This document shows positions 21,590 through 33,209 of a stretch of 64,000 nt of DNA, in pieces (within the stretch, counting starts at the first letter, position 1; each line of letters opens with the position of its first letter). The position numbers and the translations under genes were made by a program. Under the pieces are notes generated by a model. It was not told the DNA's origin. It was given only the letters and a program-made list of their open reading frames with translations, and did not search any database. Location of the stretch: assembly GCA_029747585.1 (NCBI GenBank), contig JAPEVF010000046.1:62001-126000 (forward strand), in the 5' to 3' direction. The stretch is from Pleurotus djamor. Taxonomy: Eukaryota; Basidiomycota; Agaricomycetes; Agaricales; Pleurotaceae.

Positions 21590-23809
21590 CTAACGACTGC
21601 CAACTTTCTGTCTGCGACATTCAAGATACGACTTTACTCCGGCTCGCTACAGATGAGATGTCGACCGTCAACAAGTCCTTCAACAGACTATCAGCAATGC
21701 CCATGCCTCAAGAGTGCGGCACATCTTACCTTTCCATTTCGCACTTCCTCAGGACTGGGCATCAGCCCGAGTCGTAACAACTCACTTGCTTTCACCATGA
21801 TGGGGTCATTTTGTACCGAAGCCAGCGCAACGATGACGTTCTTTTTGATGTAGTATGCGACGAACTGAGAAACGGCCTTCAGATCGAAGGCGGGCTAAGG
21901 ATGTACGAGAGGGCCTTACCTTCATCTCAGCTGGGTTGCCCTTGACAATGACTTCGTCGAACCCTTGTCCGACACCGCAATATCTCAGTTGTTGCCCCTC
22001 TACAAACATTAGAAAGACCCGGAGAAGAATTGATGCAAACGTACGGGCACTCCAAAACACGGGCACCTTGACGAACGGTTGTAATGAGCCCGCAATGGTC
22101 TTGCCGACCGACCTTCCTTGATTACCTGCTACCTAGAACAAGGCTTTAGCGGGGATTCACCCCAGGTAAAACACTTGCACTCACGTTCCAGTGTTCCACA
22201 CGTCTGTACTCCTTCTCTGGGCTTCCGATTTGAGGATATACCGCAATGTCTCCGATGGCGAAGACATCGTCCGAACCCCCTACGCGTAGGTATTCATCCA
22301 CCTTAATACCACCATCTCTTTCCAATGGGAAGGCATCCTTTAGGAACTCGGTCGCTGGCGCGACACCGACTCCGAGTATGACGAAGTCTCCCTTGAGTTC
22401 TGTTTCCGTTTCTTGCCCATCGGCACCTTTGGTCTTTACAAACACGCTACCGACCACATTAGCATTATCGGCAGAAGGCACGACACGAGACACCGTTGAT
22501 TGCATGTGGAATTGAATGTTTGGGATATTGGCTTCATGGTACTGTAATGTGGCTTCAGTGCATGGAACCAACAAGGCAGGGTCTCTATCTCTACCTTCAT
22601 GATTCCCTGTCCCACTTCCTTACCCAGGACCACCTCAAAGGGAAACTCTTCCATACCGACAACATGGATAGCGGCGAGCTTCTTCTTACTCAAAGCAACG
22701 ACCAGCTCCATGCTAATGAACGACGAGCCGATCACGATAGCGGTCTTGCCTTCCTTGGCAGCTATGTACCCAGTCAACTTTCAACAACCTTGATACATGA
22801 ACAGGCTATCTCAACGTACCACCATCCACCTTAACTGCATCTGCGACGCCTCGGAAGGTAAAGACGTTTTCCCGTAGTTGACCGTTCTCATCCTTCAAGT
22901 CGGGGATGGGAAGAACTCGAGGTGTGGCACCAGGCGCCAGCACAAGTTTTTCATAGGAGAAGGTCTCTCCGGAAGTGAGAGTAACCGATTTCGCCTTTGG
23001 ATCTACCGACTTGACTTCCTGTTGATAGATATGTACGTTATCACATCCTCAGCGTTGATGCGGAATTGCGACATACCGAATCAGTTCGGATAGTAACGCC
23101 AAACCGAATCTTCAGCTCAGAAGCGGACCGCCACTCGAGCTTGGAAGCGTCTGTTATCAAGGCCTTACTAAGTTTCGTCCTGTCGATGGGAACGTGGGGT
23201 TCCTTGGAGAGAATCAAAACGGGTTTCTCATAGCCGTTCTGACGCAGCGATTCCACGGTGTGGAAAGCACCAGCCCCACCGCCAACGATGACGACTCCCG
23301 GAGTTTGAGAAGCGGAGTTGAGACTGTCGCCAAGGAGCTTTGGAGGACGAGACATATCGGCCTTGGTTGTCTGACTAGGATTGGCCGTGACATGAATTTT
23401 GCCATCTGAAACGAAGGCTTTGAAGGAATGTAGACCAGATGGCGCAGGTGCGTCCTCGATATCTCCATTGCAGACGTTGAAACACGCTGTAGACAGAATT
23501 CATGGCACTTCTATGAAGAAACTGAAGAGACTACCTCCGTGCCAGGGGCTATGTTATGCGTAATTAACCATTCAGTCAGCTCTGTGGTAGATTATAATGG
23601 CAATACTCTCACCAGACAACTCTCGCATCAGAGGTCAGGACACCCTTTGCCAAAGGTGCACCGTAATGCGTACAGAAAGCACTAGTGGCATGAATTTCGT
23701 CACCAAGTCGAGAAAGAAGGACTTGACCATCGTCTCCAAAGGCCACTTGCTTCATCTGGCCGTCCTGGAGGTCGCTGGCATCGAGTACGGCAATAGTCTT
23801 CGTAGACAT
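21590..23809 (-). CDS. Rieske-AIF type FAD/NAD(P) oxidoreductase
   Basis: An N-terminal Rieske [2Fe-2S] domain (CTHYGAPLAKG, then CPWHGACFN) is joined to a pyridine-nucleotide disulfide oxidoreductase fold: GVVIVGGGAGAFHTVESLR for FAD, IGSSFISMELVVAL for NAD(P), and FAIGDIAVYPQ near the end of the FAD site. The C-terminal part has PVFWSA, QLRYCGVG and SELLRLGLMPSPEEV. This matches the AIFM3-like branch of apoptosis-inducing-factor homologues. The second Rieske ligand motif is encoded by a 14-nt exon (23535-23548). The start at 23809 (MSTKTIAVLD) is the conservative choice. The frame is open further upstream, where an N at 23865 prevents judgement, so a mitochondrial presequence is possible. 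The 3' end depends on a last intron and is uncertain by about 100 bp. Confidence 0.85.
23535..23548 (-). other. 14-nt micro-exon carrying the second Rieske motif
   Basis: Minus-strand CCCCTGGCACGGAG lies between a 64-nt intron (GTGAG...CATAG) and a 48-nt intron (GTAGTC...CTACAG). With the flanking TG and CG it spells C-P-W-H-G-A and provides the Cys-x2-His cluster ligands. Without it the Rieske site would be destroyed. Confidence 0.88.
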
Positions 23810-23959
23810 AATTCTAGTCAGTTTGAGCCCGATGGTGGTGGTCAAGAGGGAAGAGAAACTCAGGCNTGCGAGCGAATGGTCGAGAGAGCATCGATCATTC
23901 AGCATCGTGAGGACCAATGGGAAGGCGTTGATTTGTTGAGATGGTGATGATGTCATCCG

Positions 23960-24864
23960 GAATCAAAATAGCGTTCCTTCAAGTTTTCTTCAACACCGTC
24001 CATGACGATATGGCCGCCCGTCCGACTCACATATCCCTATCACGGATGCACCGTGCGTCCCTCAAACTTAGATCTTGCTTCACATTTCACAAGTACAACA
24101 CCAGATATCGTCAGCATGAAAAAGTTCCGAAGGTTGAAGCTGTCAGCGGAAGCATCCAAGGTCTCGGGGTTGGTCAAGGTATGGATCACGCACATATATA
24201 TGCGCGTTGTTTTCATTGGGGTCGGGGGGAAATGATGATAAACGCGTACGCATTGTCAACAGATAGGGAAACCGGGCGTCCTCATCGTCCACGGTCAAAA
24301 ATCAAACATCGCTACCTTTCTTGAGAGGGTTCGAGGTGAGCTCTATTTTAAAAATTCCAATGGTTTCGTTTCGGGTCTAATAGCCAAAACCAAATGCTAG
24401 TGCTTCGGTATATGGACTTTCACCATCTTTCCACAGTTGAACTCAGTCCCACTGCGAGCTGCTGGGCCTGGTTAGGGCTCAAGGAAGTTGCCAACATGAA
24501 GGAACTTATCACGGAGGTTGATACAGTCGAACCAGGTCGGAAAGAATGGTTACGACGCGAACTGGGCATGGCAAGCACGCCATGAATGTTCTGGGCGCTT
24601 AGTATCCCTTGGTAAACTTTGGGCGCTTGAGCACCGGTTGGTTGTCGGCACCCCAAAGCTCAAGCTCAAGTTGAGCTCAAGTCCATGTCGTTTTCAGTTC
24701 AAACATGGATGTGGATGCGTTTAGTTACTTGCAAGACTACATCACCTAAGTGCTAAGTGCGCATGAACCGGCACCGGCCTTGGCCTTATCACATGGAATC
24801 GTCACCCCAGTCCCCTTAAACAGTCTTCGGTCTCTTCCCCGGTCTCTTCCCCACTCTCTCCACC
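23960..24864. other. intergenic, no gene recognised
   Basis: About 900 bp with only short open frames that match nothing I recognise. A run of CTCAAG-type repeats (24656-24690) is present. Confidence 0.4.
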
Positions 24865-26023
24865 ATGTCTTACCCTCTCAGCCTCCCTGCCAACAACCCC
24901 ATCGTTACACTGACAAACCGTGTGTCATCCATAGACGGCCTCGGCTGTGCAATATCAACTCACATCTTCCCTGAATTACAGCCAAACCGCACCTCTGGGT
25001 GATCGAACTGCACAACGGCCAGGACGCGCGACTTACTGTCGAACTCGTTGACCGAGGCCTCAAACCATCGTTGGATGCCGTCGAGAAGCATTGGAGACAA
25101 GAATGGCGCGCTGCTCAGAAGGCAAAGGATAAGGACGGAGGAAAGGGTGCTGTCATTATCGTCGGAAGGCGAGACCAAGACAAGTTCTTCAGCAATGGTG
25201 CGTCATCCCTTTACCATTGCATGAGTGCCAAACTTTATCGTTTGTCTAGGTCTTGACTTTGCCAATGTCGTGAATGACCCCAATTTCTTTCCATGTGCGA
25301 CTCTTACCTCCGTCTCCAACCGCGTCGATTTTAACCCCATAAAACTAGCAACTTTCAACCCACTATTGAGCCGTTTATTGACGTTCCCCAGTGAGCACGG
25401 TTAATGCTGTGACCTATCGTTGCCCTTTGCTCATTCTTCGCTTCGGATAGTTCCCGTTATCGCTGCAATTAACGGACATTGTTTCGCCGGTGGTTTCATG
25501 CTCTCCTTGGCTTGCGACTATCGAGTGATGACGGATGGCAGCAAGCGCAATGCTTGGCTCTCCATGAACGAAGTTAGTTTCTTCCCTTCCGCTGTTTCCC
25601 CGCAAAGTCTGATAGCGCAAACATAGATTCATTTCGGCGCTGTGTGGCCCCTTTCGTTCACAGCTGTTCTCCGTGCCAAAGTCAGTGATAGCAACACCCG
25701 TCGCAAAATTGCCCTCGAGGGTCACCGTTTCACGGCAACCGATGGACAGAAAGCTGGGTTTATTGATTACGTTGTACCTGGGAACACGGCCGATGTCCTC
25801 GCAAAAGCCGAGCAGCTGGCAGACTCTGTTTCATCGTTGGCAAGCACTGGCGTATGGGGGTTGATCAAGGTGCGCAGATGCTATCATTGGTTATTGATTG
25901 TGTTTACCCATGTCAATATTTGCTCAGGCTGATCTCTACCGAGATGCTTTGGAGTGGGTGGCTAAGGATCCTAGGATGACCAACGCATTCCAGGATGACG
26001 CAGCGGCGAAGTCACGCCTCTAG
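24865..26023 (+). CDS. enoyl-CoA hydratase/isomerase family protein, PTS1-like C-terminus
   Basis: Crotonase-fold enzyme, probably a delta3,delta2-enoyl-CoA isomerase of fatty-acid oxidation. It starts MSYPLSLPANNPIV. After several short introns it shows LWVIELHNGQDARLT, AVIIVGRRD, PVIAAINGHCFAGGFMLSLA (oxyanion-hole region) and CDYRVMTDG. It ends AAAKSRL. The final SRL fits the peroxisomal targeting signal type 1 pattern, which suggests a peroxisomal location. Exon borders between 25205 and 25450 are my reading from splice sites (FNPLLSRLLTFP joining to VPVIAA). The exact substrate cannot be told from sequence. Confidence 0.85.
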
Positions 26024-26940
26024 AGAGTATGTTCAATGTCATGACGTTACTTGTATCTCCCCTCTTGAATAATGTTGATGGCGTTCACATTGGATTGGTG
26101 CGATGCTTGCTGTCGGACATGTCGGTCTTTCCGTAAGTTTGGCTGTCCTGATATGTCAAGATATCATAAATCAATGATAGAACCTCAATCTAGTGTTTGC
26201 ATCACGAACCAAGCTGTGGGAGGTGTGCACACAGCAGCTCTTTCCCCTCACTTCTCCTACCTCTCCCTCGCACGGCCATGGAACGTCAAATACTATCTAA
26301 GCCACATGTGCATGCTCCTCCGCCACGATCTTTGCTCATCAAGTCGTAACTGCCGTCGTACAAGTTACCGTAAATTATGTACGCGTCGTCAAGTGTCTTA
26401 TATTTGTCATGCTTGGACATTTGTTCCCTCAGGTATCCGATGTCCACGCCCGCCGACTCACCTCAGCGTCTAAGCAGGCAGTGAACCATCAAATACTCGT
26501 ATATTGACCATTTATTTATAGGTGTACCCACCTACCGTCGTCGAACACTCGAAACCAATCACCGCCGAATCAAAACGGATCCTGTTTGGACCTGGCATCA
26601 ACCTTCGCGGAGTGCAACTATCACCCAGTTCCTTCCACATCTCCAGATGAACACCTCTGCATGCGCTTCGCCTATGATTCTCTCGTATGGCTTGATCATA
26701 AGAACAAATATCCAATTTTGAAATTGATTGATTAGCCAAGTGTCAATCAAGACTTCTCAGAACTCTAAGAGTATAAGTACTACGCAGGGAATCTATGCAA
26801 GTCCACTCATCTCCAGTCCCATTCCGTCTTGCTTTCCTTTCTTTTTATTTTTATTTTTCTTCGTCTTCTTTCGCTCCTAGTGAGCCCTTTTCACCCTTTC
26901 CTTTAATTTTTGTCCGTCCTTCCTTCTCTGGATTTCAGCG
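26024..26940. other. intergenic, with TATA-like element before protease 1
   Basis: No gene recognised in about 900 bp. TATAAG at 26772-26777, about 165 bp before the next ATG, and a long pyrimidine-rich tract (about 26820-26900) are typical of a fungal promoter and leader. Confidence 0.4.
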
Positions 26941-29416
26941 ATGTTCTTCCTTTCGCTCTTTGTTGCTTCAGTGTCCCTTCTTGCCGCTTTCTCAGCGTTC
27001 TCGCCAGTCGAGGCCACCCCCGTCAAGAGAGACCGAAGTGTCACCCTCCCACTAACACGCGTTGGCGGCAACAATGGCTCGGTCCATTCTCTCATCGTTT
27101 GTCTTTGCTTCTTCTAGGTGCATCCCAAAAGCTCAATCATTTTTTCCTCACTTAGTATCATCAACAACTCGCCAACCACGCTGCGCGGCGGGCTGCCTAC
27201 CTCCTGGGCGGACAAGCCCCCTCTGCTGAAGCTCAAGAAGCGAAGATGCGGGACGTTATTGAAATAATCGATAGACTTGATCGACTTGGAAAGCGTGATC
27301 AAGAACTCGCTGAAGAATATCCTATCTTGCTTGGCATGGTCCCGGTTCACTCGCTTCGCGATTCATTCCGTGAAGATTCAGTCGTTGAATACGGTTCTGC
27401 CAGTGGCCCCGTCAATGGTGTGCGCCGACATGAACCGCGGTCGCCACAAAATCCAGGGATTCGCAAGTATGCACCTAGTACTGCTCCTCTCGTTAGAGAC
27501 TCACATTTCTTCGAAGCGGCCAATCCTCAGCGGTTAATGTCCCTAACAGAACACCATTCGGTGCTGGACCCCCATCGGTAGTAGGAAAACCACTACGCTC
27601 GTATGCACCCAATGCTGTTCAATGTCGTACCATGTGTTCGTGGCTTATGATGCTCCTAGACCTCAAGCTGTGGGCATCAGTGGACAATCTGCACCCCCTT
27701 CAAGTTCTGCAAACACACCATCATCCCCGTCAAGGTCTACAAACCCACTACCCTTTCGTCCGATGTACGCAACTGACACTGCCTAGACCCCAATCTGTGA
27801 GGATCGGTGGACAATCTGCACCCCCTCCAAGTTCTGCAAACTCACCAGCCTCTGGTCCAATGTATGCAACCGATTGTGTACTGTCACACGCAACTGACCC
27901 TGCCTAGACGTCAACCTATGAAGATCGGTGGACAATCTGCACCCCCTCCAAGTTCTGCAAACTCGCCAGCCTCTGGTTCAATGTATGTNCCCCCCACGTT
28001 GTATCATGTCGGTTTCTCAGGGTTACCATGATTCTAGGCCTACAACAAGCGACGCTGCTTTTCCTCCCACTTCGTCCGATAGTGCTGCTCTCAATATCGA
28101 GTAATACCTCTTTCCCGGATTTTGGTACTTGCATTCACGCATGCGCTAGGGCTATTGATATTTCATATCGTGCAAAAGTGATGCTGAACGACGTCTCATC
28201 AAATCTTGTTGTTGACACGGCTTCTACCCTTGTTTGGACTGAGGTCAGCACCACATCACTATCCCTGCTGGTCAATGATGTTTCTCATTTGACGACCTGA
28301 CTAGAACCCACCCCAAGATTTCACCCCTTTTACCACCCCTTCTCTAGACACGGCTTCATACCTTGATGAAACCGTAATACAAGTCCAACTTGCTTCAGCG
28401 AACTTCGCCGTAGGACAATTTAGTGTGCCAGGTCTCATCTTTGGCATCTCCCCGCAGCGTCTGGCTGGACCAGGTCTTGGTCCTTCTTCAGATGGTGTTT
28501 TAGGACTTGCACCACCAGTCGCAAACTTGAAGGTAAGTTACATACTATCAAATGAGAATCTACTATCTACTATTGACCTTCGTTTTGTCCTTAGCACTCC
28601 GTCTTATTACAGGACATGCAGCGGATTGGAAGACCCGCCGTTATCGGGTACAATCTTGGCACGTCGAAGTCCTCAGGTTCACCACCGAAAGTAAGAGAAG
28701 GACTTATCACCTTGGGGTATTTCTCAAACCGATTTCTTTACTTCAATAACTCATTCCTTCTTTCAGAGGTATAGATGGATCACAGATCACTGGCAGTCCT
28801 TTCACTCTACAAAACATTGGACGAAAGTTTTGGGAGGTTCCGATCTCCCAAGTCCTTGTCGATGGGATGCCAGTGTCTGCTCCCTCCGCACGTCGCCGGC
28901 AGTTCCGCGGTATCATTGACACTGGATCAACTTTTGTCAATGCTCCATTCCAAATGGCAATGGACATAAATAGTCTAATCAGCATGAATACATACTACTT
29001 CAGCGGAACCGGGCAGTTTTATATTCCATGTACACATTCCAAGACTGTGACCCTCCAACTGGGATCCGATATCCGTCTGGATATTCCTTCTTTAGCACTT
29101 GCTCATGAACCCATCGTCGAAAACATACCTGATGGTGAGTAGCTTGATATCTCAATGTACGTGTAATATTTACCAACTCCTTCAATAGGTTATTGTGTCT
29201 CGGGAATCCAAGGGTTCGATTTCAATTTAGAAGCAAACCAATGGATAGTGAGAGCCTTTGAGATATTTTTGAAGACCATCAGAATACTCATGATCACCGT
29301 AGCTAGGGGATGTACTTTTGAAGAACGTTTACTTCTGGACGGATCTGGACAACGATGAGATAGGCTTCGCCAATCTGAAATCAGTTGGAACTGTCGTTCG
29401 AGAAGTGCCCGTATAG
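26941..29416 (+). CDS. pepsin-like aspartic protease 1 (divergent first active site)
   Basis: Secreted A1-family protein. The signal peptide starts MFFLSLFVASVSLLAAFSAF. A propeptide with KRDRSVTLPLTR follows, then a Pro/Ser-rich linker built from three tandem 75-nt exons. The first catalytic motif reads VDTASTLVW, with Ala where pepsins have Gly. The second is normal (IIDTGSTFVNAP). The flap region is reduced (SYLDETVIQ in place of Y-G-T-G). Late family motifs are present (FYIPCTHSKTVTLQL and WILGDVFLKNVYFWTDLD). It ends REVPV. The N at 27989 falls in an intron. Activity is uncertain because of the DTA motif and weak flap. It resembles protease 2 (36749-38676) more than proteases 3 and 4. 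Confidence 0.8.
27660..27982 (+). repeat. three tandem 75-nt exons with their introns
   Basis: Exons at 27660-27734, 27787-27861 and 27908-27982 are each 75 nt (25 codons) and share the core GGACAATCTGCACCCCCT and AGTTCTGCAAAC. Introns of 52 and 46 nt separate them. All have the same phase, so each unit can be added or lost without a frameshift. They encode Pro/Ser-rich repeats around GQSAPPPSSANSPASG. Confidence 0.8.
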
Positions 29417-29843
29417 AATGCGCGTCGGTGGGCTAGAGACCGGCCGACTATATCATATACACTTATAATCTCGCATACATGATAGTTGAGAAAAACTGAA
29501 GGGGTGTTAGAAGCGCGCCCCTGAACTTGATGTACACAACGTTACGACTTGGAGTCGACAAATACAGTCTCTCGGATAGTTCCGCGTCTAACTTTCAACT
29601 CGCCATTATGCGTCAAAATGTGAAGATTCAGAAATGGGGACGTTTTATTTAAACTTCAAGCTTCAAGCTTGAGGCCTCCTTGAGGCCTCAGGGGATTTTC
29701 GATGGTGCCCGGTCGCATTATAAGCACCTTCGTCTGTTTTGGGCTGGTTCGTGGTCAGAGGCTGTGGGTCGTTCACTCCCTGACCCTGATCTTCAAAATC
29801 TACAGCATGCCCCATGTCCACGACGTCCGCCTTCTCAGCACCT

Positions 29844-32601
29844 ATGCAGAAGGAAATCTTGTCGCATCGTTATGCTGCACCGAAGCTGGACGCGCCGTAC
29901 GAGGAGGACCCTGCAGGCCACGAATTAGATCAATATTCTCCAGCAATAGGCGTTGGTCAACACCCATACACCCGAATCCAAGGCCAGGACCATGATATCA
30001 CGCCCATAGGCAAGTCAGGACTGCTTGGTACCACTGGCGCATTCGACCCACGACCACGATCTACAGCCTCTACTGGCTTCAAGCTCAGAACCAGTTTCCT
30101 TCGCCCATCGAAACACCCATTCTCTTCCACACATGAACCGCCAGACTGGCTGATCATTTTAATACATATCTGCCTATGTCTTCTTGTGACTCCAATTTTG
30201 ATGATTTTCGTGGCTCTCGCCCAGAATAGGTCTCTATTCTGGGCTCGTTTGGTGGTTGCTTGCGGATGCGCGTTGATTGGTGCCGCTCTAGGGATAACCT
30301 TACTCTCACTTGGACAACGTCTGATCGAGGCAATAGGCAAGCAAACTTCTATCATCGTTCGCATCGAACCCAGTCAGATAATAGGGCCTGTACAGCATGG
30401 ACGACCATCATACAACAGAGCTCACCAAGCCTCTCTGGAGTAGCGCTTCGGGACGTCGCTTCCACAACGAGAAGCTCCACGGCTCTGTTGACCGTGTACC
30501 ACATTTTCCGCACTCGTTTGGCTTACAACCGGGCGTCGCGGCGACAAGAGCAAGTGTCCTCATCTCGCGCTCCACCTCTCTTTCTGATTGGACTCTAGAT
30601 CACAATGGTGGTGGTTCTTGTATGTTTTCTATGGTCTTGTCATCATCATAACATCTGCTGGTCTTGCCTTCCTCCTCGGTCGTATTGTGGACATTACTGC
30701 TTCCATTCAGGCAAGTACTCTAAGATGAGGCGAAGATAAAATGTACTTGATCCCGTCTATTCACGTACAGAGCCAAGATTCTGAGTATTACGAGGTTCCT
30801 ATAAGAGGCGCTCTCAGTGACGCTGATATCGCTAGAGGAAGAGTTTTGACAACAACAACCCTAAATGTGAGTGTTTCGGTCTTGGCATACACTCGATCAA
30901 AAACTTACACCACATGAAGAGATTTGCCCAACCTTGGACTTTATTCCCTCTCTCGTCCACAGGCACCACCCCATCCACCACGGTCCTGCCCTGGGGGGAT
31001 GATAGGGTGTATTTCTATGACAATATCTCCCCAAGTCTTCTGTCTGCTTCGGGTAATTGTGTCTCTCTTGCTACAAACACCCGACCCGAGATCGGTGTTC
31101 TCAACACCACTACTACATTTCTGGTCAACTCTCAAGATGGGAACAGTGACCCCGGAATGATTGCCAGGTGAGATGGCTTCGTGCTGTTTTGGCCAAGTCC
31201 GTTGAACCACCCTTTATGTGGTATAGGTTTCCCAGGTGGGGTATGCGCTCCCATTGCGTAAAGGAGACCCACCCCTTCGCCATGTGCGTCCCAAGTGCTC
31301 CTTCGTAGCAGCCGTTCTGATTCTATGGTTATTAGAATTCCTCGTTCAAACCTCGGTTATACATATCTGTTCACTCATAAAGACACCCTGTCAGAGCTTT
31401 TTCGGTCGATTGACATGGATGTCCCAGTTTTCCTCAACCAGAACTTGAACGAATCATCACTGAAATCTTTGGATTCAATCGAAGAGCCTGTGGATTATAG
31501 CGCCTACGCGACCGTAGGTACGCAAACATTTCCTTTCTCTAGCTGTGTCGTCACCGACCACTGATTTATGATTAGCATCGTTCGAAGACACCGGGGATCC
31601 TGTTTCATTCGAATTCACGCCAGTTTATCTCGGCCCCAATGGAGCTGTCAGGCTTGAAACATTCCTTGTCAGGCTCAACACGACATTCGCTCACAATGCC
31701 GAATTTTTGACTTTTGGAGATGTAGCCACAGACTTAGAAGGTAGTCGGATTGGCTACGATGCCGTCATATGCATTCAAGCTTACGAACCTTGGATCGTTG
31801 AAGCAAGAAACTCGTCTGTATCTTCCGGGCTGGTCGGACTTGTAGGGAGAGGACATGAAGTTGCTGATGGGGATAGGAAAGAAGAGAAGCTTCTTGGGAG
31901 CAACACCAACGGTTCTGTCAGGAATATCAAGGAGAAGTTAATCACTGAAGTTTACGCCGCGGCACGTTCTAGTTCTGATACATCATTCATTACGGTGAGT
32001 TTGCAAGGTTTGATCAAGTATTGCTATATTCATGCGCCTCGCCATTCCCTGTTTAGAGCAACTCTGAATCTGGAGCAATACTTAATACATATTCACCTAG
32101 TTCATTGGTAGGATCGTCGTCTGCTCACCACGGCTAAGTAGCTGACCACACGAACAGTTAATCAGCTTCTCGGGCGGAGATATCGACCCCGATTACCCAT
32201 ACCTGAGTTATACCCGCCTTGATGCGAAGCAGGTCGAGCAAACTCGCGCCATGGCCGACGTACACAACGTCCTCTCCTACCTCTCTGGCTGCGACAACCT
32301 CGTCGCACGATCGTATCCAAACCGTCTGCTTTCCAAAGTTCGGATACTGCCGGCGTTCCTGATTGCTTTTACGCTCTTTGTGGCGATACTGGGTGTTCTT
32401 GCGGGTTTGTTCGTGCCGAAATTGCCTTTGGGAGTTCCGAGAAGGGATTTCCATGCGTATTCGTGGGCTGCTATGTATGTTGGTGGGGAGATGAAGTACG
32501 AACCGGGCGAGGGCAAGGATGAAGCGTTTGAGAAGTCGATGGAGATGGAAGAGATTGAACGACGTTTCGGGGATACACGGCTTCGTTATGTAGTAAATTA
32601 A
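29844..32601 (+). CDS. multi-pass membrane protein of unknown function, paralogue A
   Basis: Unrecognised membrane protein with a tandem paralogue. The common start MQKEILSHR is chosen because the paralogue lacks the upstream ATG found here at 29814. A cytoplasmic-looking N-terminus (KLDAPYEEDPAGHELDQYSP) precedes two membrane segments (WLIILIHICLCLLVTPILMI and a Gly-rich one, about 30150-30320). A third follows (WWWFLYVFYGLVIITSAGLA, about 30605-30670). A long, probably outer region has several N-x-S/T sites, then a last membrane span (ILPAFLIAFTLFVAILGVLA, about 32345-32410) and a charged tail (EFEKS-like to RLRYVVN). The first four introns all have GC donors, and exon phases agree throughout them. 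Exon structure at about 31230-31340 is unresolved. This type of protein is seen as hypothetical in basidiomycetes. No function is proposed. Confidence 0.75.
30010..30066 (+). other. GC-AG intron 1, paralogue A
   Basis: GCAAGTCAGG to CTACAG, 57 nt, phase 1. The matching intron in paralogue B (33376-33438) has the donor GTAAGTCAGG. Confidence 0.7.
30337..30395 (+). other. GC-AG intron 2, paralogue A
   Basis: GCAAGC to GTACAG, 59 nt, phase 1. Paralogue B has GTAAGC at the equivalent site (33712-33770, also 59 nt). Confidence 0.75.
30550..30598 (+). other. GC-AG intron 3, paralogue A
   Basis: GCAAGTGTCC to CTCTAG, 49 nt, phase 2. Paralogue B also has GC here (33925-33973, 49 nt). Only the GC donor gives one consistent frame in both copies. 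Confidence 0.75.
30711..30770 (+). other. GC-AG intron 4, paralogue A
   Basis: CAG followed by GCAAGTACTC, ending CGTACAG, 60 nt, phase 0. The same GC donor and length occur in paralogue B (34086-34145). Confidence 0.8.
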
Positions 32602-32639
32602 AGTATAGTCAGGTCGCTGAGTAGAACAGACACTGCGGC

Positions 32640-33085
32640 ATCCTCTGTTGAATCTTACGGAGAGCCGAAATCAAGAGATGAACAGGAATTACGGAGGTGC
32701 TCGACAAAAGTGAGTTCCTTTTTGAGGTCGTTCGACACTTGTTCCAGCTCGACATACTTGCGACGTAACGGTATTGTCATTTCGACGCGGAGGCCTCTGC
32801 ATCAAGGGGGCCGAGATGATCGCGCCAATCAGAGCTTTCGCACCTTTAGGGATACGCATGGCAAGGCCCTGCAAGGCCTTGACTTCTCCAACATCTTTTC
32901 CTCCGTTCAACATGCCCTAGATCCACCTGAAGCTTGGCTTAGAACTAATGAATTATCAATCATGGGTCTCCAGTTCGTTGCAAGATATTAGATGCGCAAG
33001 AAACTTTGTCCATTCATCGCTAGAGCGGACGTCAACCAAGCCACTCGAAAAATGAACATCTGTTGGCGTTGATCTGATTTGCTGC
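32640..33085 (-). pseudogene. unrecognised gene relic between the two membrane paralogues
   Basis: The minus strand holds two protein-like stretches in different frames: DVHFSSGLVDVRSSDEWTKF (about 32960-33070), and a helical segment with MTIPLRRKYVELEQVSND followed by LKKELTFVEHL (about 32660-32790). Between them lies GLAMRIPKGAKALIGAIISA. Stops and frame changes separate the pieces, and I see no full gene. It may be a remnant of a gene broken by the local duplication. The family is unknown to me and the call is weak. Confidence 0.3.
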
Positions 33086-33209
33086 GTGCGGGTTGCTCGG
33101 TAGCATTTTCTTCGTCTGTTTTGGGTTCGTGGTCGTGGGTCGCTCACTCCCTGACCCTGATGTTCAATATCTACTCCATAATCCCTTGTCCACGACGTCC
33201 GCCTCCTCA

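Noticed and set aside
24394..24585. Short plus-strand open frame
   Set aside because: Too short, with no recognisable motif.
29814..29843. Upstream ATG of membrane paralogue A as the start codon
   Set aside because: Not conserved in paralogue B, where the equivalent is TTG. The next ATG is shared by both.
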